Shown: positions 43,793 through 45,585 of the stretch, in pieces
Layout: each line of letters begins with the position of its first letter
How positions within the stretch are numbered: position 1 is the stretch's first letter
NCBI GenBank assembly: GCA_001780165.1
Contig: MFFQ01000028.1
Location: 3,383-48,967, forward strand
Direction of reading: 5' to 3'
DNA from: Candidatus Eisenbacteria bacterium RBG_16_71_46
GTDB taxonomy: Bacteria > Eisenbacteria > RBG-16-71-46
Length of the DNA: 45,585 nt
Notes under the pieces: model-generated
What the model was told of the DNA's origin: nothing
What the model saw: the letters and a program-made list of their open reading frames with translations, nothing else
The model's database searches: none
Position numbers and translations under genes: made by a program

Positions 43793-45093
43793 CGCGCGCT
43801 CACCTCCGGCGCGGATCCCAGCATCGCCCGCAGCTGGGCCGCGATCTCGCCGCGCGGCACGGCCCGTTGCGCCTTGGTGGCGAGGTCGCGCAGCAGCACC
43901 TCGCCCCGGCCCCATTCCTCGGCACCGAGCAGCACCGCCACGCGCGCCCCGCCCCGGTCGGCGGCCTTGAGCTGGGTCGAGAGCGAGCGCGCCTCGAAGT
44001 CGTAGTCCACCACGAACTCCGCTCGCAGCGCGCGCGCCAGGGCCGCCACCTCGGCGTGGGTCTCCTCCATGCCCGCCACGAACACCCGCGGCGCCGCTGC
44101 CGGCGGCGTCACGGCGCGGTCCTCCAGCGCCAGCAGCACGCGGTCGAGCCCGATCGAGAACCCCACGCCCGGCGTCGGCGGGCCGCCCAGCGCCTCGATC
44201 AGCCCGTCGTAGCGCCCGCCGCCGCCGAGCGCGCTCTGGGCCCCGAGCGAGCGGTCGTGCACCTCGAACGCGGTGCGGGTGTAGTAGTCGAGGCCGCGCA
44301 CCAGGCCGTGGTCGATCTCGCAGCGAACGTCGAGCGCAGCGAGCCCGGCCAGCACCTGCTCCCAGTGCGCGCGCGATTCGGGGTCGAGCACGTCGAGCAT
44401 GCGCGGCAGGGCGCCGCCCGCGCCCGCGCGGCCCTCGAGCAGCGCGCGGTCGCCCTCGTCCTTGCTGTCCAGCACCCGCAGCGGATTCACCTCGAGCCGC
44501 TTCTGCGAGTCCGCGCTCAGCCGCTCGCGCACCGGCGCCAGCCACTCGCGCAGCCGGCGCGCGTATTCCTCGCGCGTCGCCGGGGTGCCGACGCTGTTGA
44601 GCGCCACGGTCAGGCCGGCGAATCCCCAGGCCCGGAACAGATCCACGAACAGCGTCACCATCTCGACGTCGGCCGCGGCCGCCGGCGTGCCGATGATCTC
44701 GGCGCCGACCTGGAAGAACTGGCGGAAGCGGCCCTTCTGCGGGCGCCCGTAGCGGAACATGGGCCCCAGGTACCAGAGCTTGTGGACCCGCCCGCGCGCG
44801 GCGAGATTGCGCTCGAGGTAGGCGCGGCACACCCCTGCCGTGCCCTCCGGGCGCAGCGCCAGGTCGCGGCCCTTGAGGTCGCGGAAGCGGTACATCTCCT
44901 TCTGCACCACGTCGCTGGTCTCGCCCGAGGTGCGCGCGAACAGATCGAACTCCTCGAACTCGGGGGTGCGGATCTCGGCGTAGCTGTAGCGCTCGAGCAC
45001 GCCGCGCGCCCGCGCCTCGGCCCACTGCCAGCGCCCGATCTCCTCCGGCAGCAGGTCGCGGGTGCCGCGCGGCGCCTGGTATTTCAGCGGCAT
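43789..45093 (-). CDS. hisS: Histidyl-tRNA synthetase
   Basis: The 434-residue class II synthetase charges tRNA-His. It opens with LKYQAPRGTRDLLPEE, has motif 2 region LALRPEGTAGVCRAYLE and FRYGRPQKGRFRQFFQVGAE, the His-specific motifs LVRGLDYYTRTAFEV and GGGGRYDGL, motif 3 GVGFSIGLDRVLLAL, and an alpha/beta anticodon-binding domain at about 330-425. The ATG at 45093 has GGGAGG upstream; the ATG 12 nt earlier overlaps that site. It begins 15 nt after the vanZ-like stop. Confidence 0.95.
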   Translation of the reverse strand: MPLKYQAPRGTRDLLPEEIGRWQWAEARARGVLERYSYAEIRTPEFEEFDLFARTSGETSDVVQKEMYRFRDLKGRDLALRPEGTAGVCRAYLERNLAARGRVHKLWYLGPMFRYGRPQKGRFRQFFQVGAEIIGTPAAAADVEMVTLFVDLFRAWGFAGLTVALNSVGTPATREEYARRLREWLAPVRERLSADSQKRLEVNPLRVLDSKDEGDRALLEGRAGAGGALPRMLDVLDPESRAHWEQVLAGLAALDVRCEIDHGLVRGLDYYTRTAFEVHDRSLGAQSALGGGGRYDGLIEALGGPPTPGVGFSIGLDRVLLALEDRAVTPPAAAPRVFVAGMEETHAEVAALARALRAEFVVDYDFEARSLSTQLKAADRGGARVAVLLGAEEWGRGEVLLRDLATKAQRAVPRGEIAAQLRAMLGSAPEVSAR

Positions 45094-45108
45094 CGGTCCT
45101 CCCATCCC

Positions 45109-45561
45109 TCACTCACGCAGGATCCACGCGAACAGGAACTGCGCCACGACCAATCCCGCGCTGTCCGCCAGCAGGTCGAGCGCGCTCGATTCCCGCCCCG
45201 GGATGAACGACTGGAGGTACTCGTCGCCGGTCCCGATCAGGATGCCGAGTCCGAGCGCCACGATCGCCGCGTAAGCCGGCTCCCGGTTGCGCAGGTTCGC
45301 CCGCAGCGCGCGCGCCAGCAACACTCCCAGCACCAGGTACTCGAGCACATGGTAGACCTTGTCGGAGTTCTCGAACCGGATCGGCGGCTTGAGATTCGGC
45401 TGGGCGCTGAGGTACGCGATCAGCGTCACGTAGGCCAGCACCGGCAGCCAGTACCGCAGAAACAGGACGAGGAACCGCCGCTCCGGGGGACGTCGCGCCA
45501 ACCGCTCCTCCTTGGGACTCGCTGCACAGTCCCGCGTGGCACGCACGGGACATGGATCCAT
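45109..45561 (-). CDS. VanZ-like membrane protein
   Basis: The 150-residue protein has four hydrophobic segments (about 30-52, 70-87, 93-113 and 129-147). It shows the VanZ-family pattern: an early Tyr-rich helix, ENSDKVYHVLEYLVLG with the conserved Asp-Lys and His, and GDEYLQSFIPGRESSALDLLADSAG with D-E-x2-Q and the PGR turn. Such proteins occur in many phyla; the function is unclear, and glycopeptide resistance need not be implied. It is the first visible gene of the vanZ-hisS-aspS unit. No clear ribosome site precedes the ATG at 45561 within the window, so the start is uncertain. Confidence 0.85.
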   Translation of the reverse strand: MDPCPVRATRDCAASPKEERLARRPPERRFLVLFLRYWLPVLAYVTLIAYLSAQPNLKPPIRFENSDKVYHVLEYLVLGVLLARALRANLRNREPAYAAIVALGLGILIGTGDEYLQSFIPGRESSALDLLADSAGLVVAQFLFAWILRE

Positions 45562-45585
45562 CGCGAAAAATGGAGCGCAGAATAG
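45562..45585. other. Window edge, no feature
   Basis: The 24 nt upstream of the vanZ-like gene carry no recognisable gene or promoter before the window ends. Confidence 0.4.

Noticed and set aside
45109-45561. Glycopeptide-resistance determinant (vanZ)
   Set aside because: VanZ-like proteins are widespread and this one sits with tRNA synthetases; no van cluster genes are nearby.

Overview
The window is very GC-rich (roughly 70% by eye) bacterial chromosome, densely coded and arranged as long operons with 1-29 nt gene overlaps. Several traits point to an uncultured FCB-type lineage such as Candidatus Eisenbacteria: a giant exported repeat protein ending in a FlgD-like Ig (secretion/sorting-type) domain, split GlyQ/GlyS glycyl-tRNA synthetase, a PgpH-type HD phosphodiesterase, and many multi-domain Ig/propeller modules. 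This placement is inference from gene content. I see no IS element, prophage, tRNA, rRNA or CRISPR array.

Layout. (1) 243-12226 (+): an exported-protein cluster holding a FecR/TPR protein, a small secreted protein of unknown function, and a 3442-residue secreted mosaic with seven FG-GAP/VCBS repeats, NHL-like and YVTN-type propellers, an embedded matrixin-like metalloprotease, IPT/TIG and Big domains and a FlgD-like C terminus. It ends at a perfect 13-bp hairpin shared with the convergent operon. (2) 12357-20899 (-): a housekeeping operon, phoH - pgpH - ybeY - DUF502 - recO - glyQ - glyS, with a candidate promoter near 21096-21124. (3) 21281-29250 (-): leucine-catabolic methylcrotonyl-CoA carboxylase genes (beta subunit, enoyl-CoA hydratase, and an alpha subunit split into biotin carboxylase and BCCP genes), followed in overlapping order by a GT39-like membrane glycosyltransferase with a TPR tail and an AI-2E-family permease.

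(4) 29678-36818 (+): an accessory energy/stress region with a universal stress protein preceded by a near-consensus sigma-54 promoter, an ADP-forming acyl-CoA synthetase, a Cys-rich PAS histidine kinase, an NtrC-type sigma-54 activator, a DUF302 protein and a D-2-hydroxyacid dehydrogenase. Together these suggest a redox- or starvation-responsive fermentation/survival module driven by the local kinase/regulator pair; this is the most interesting hypothesis in the window. (5) 36835-40444 (-): a GH63-like glucosidase, a flavin reductase and a small zinc-ribbon protein. (6) 40862-41983 (+): a membrane-anchored DUF4097 beta-repeat protein. (7) 41990-45561 (-): vanZ-like, hisS and aspS in one operon.

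Starts were chosen from ribosome-binding sites and family N termini; where they differ from the longest reading frame this is stated. Many long open frames on the opposite strand are GC-driven shadows and were left out.
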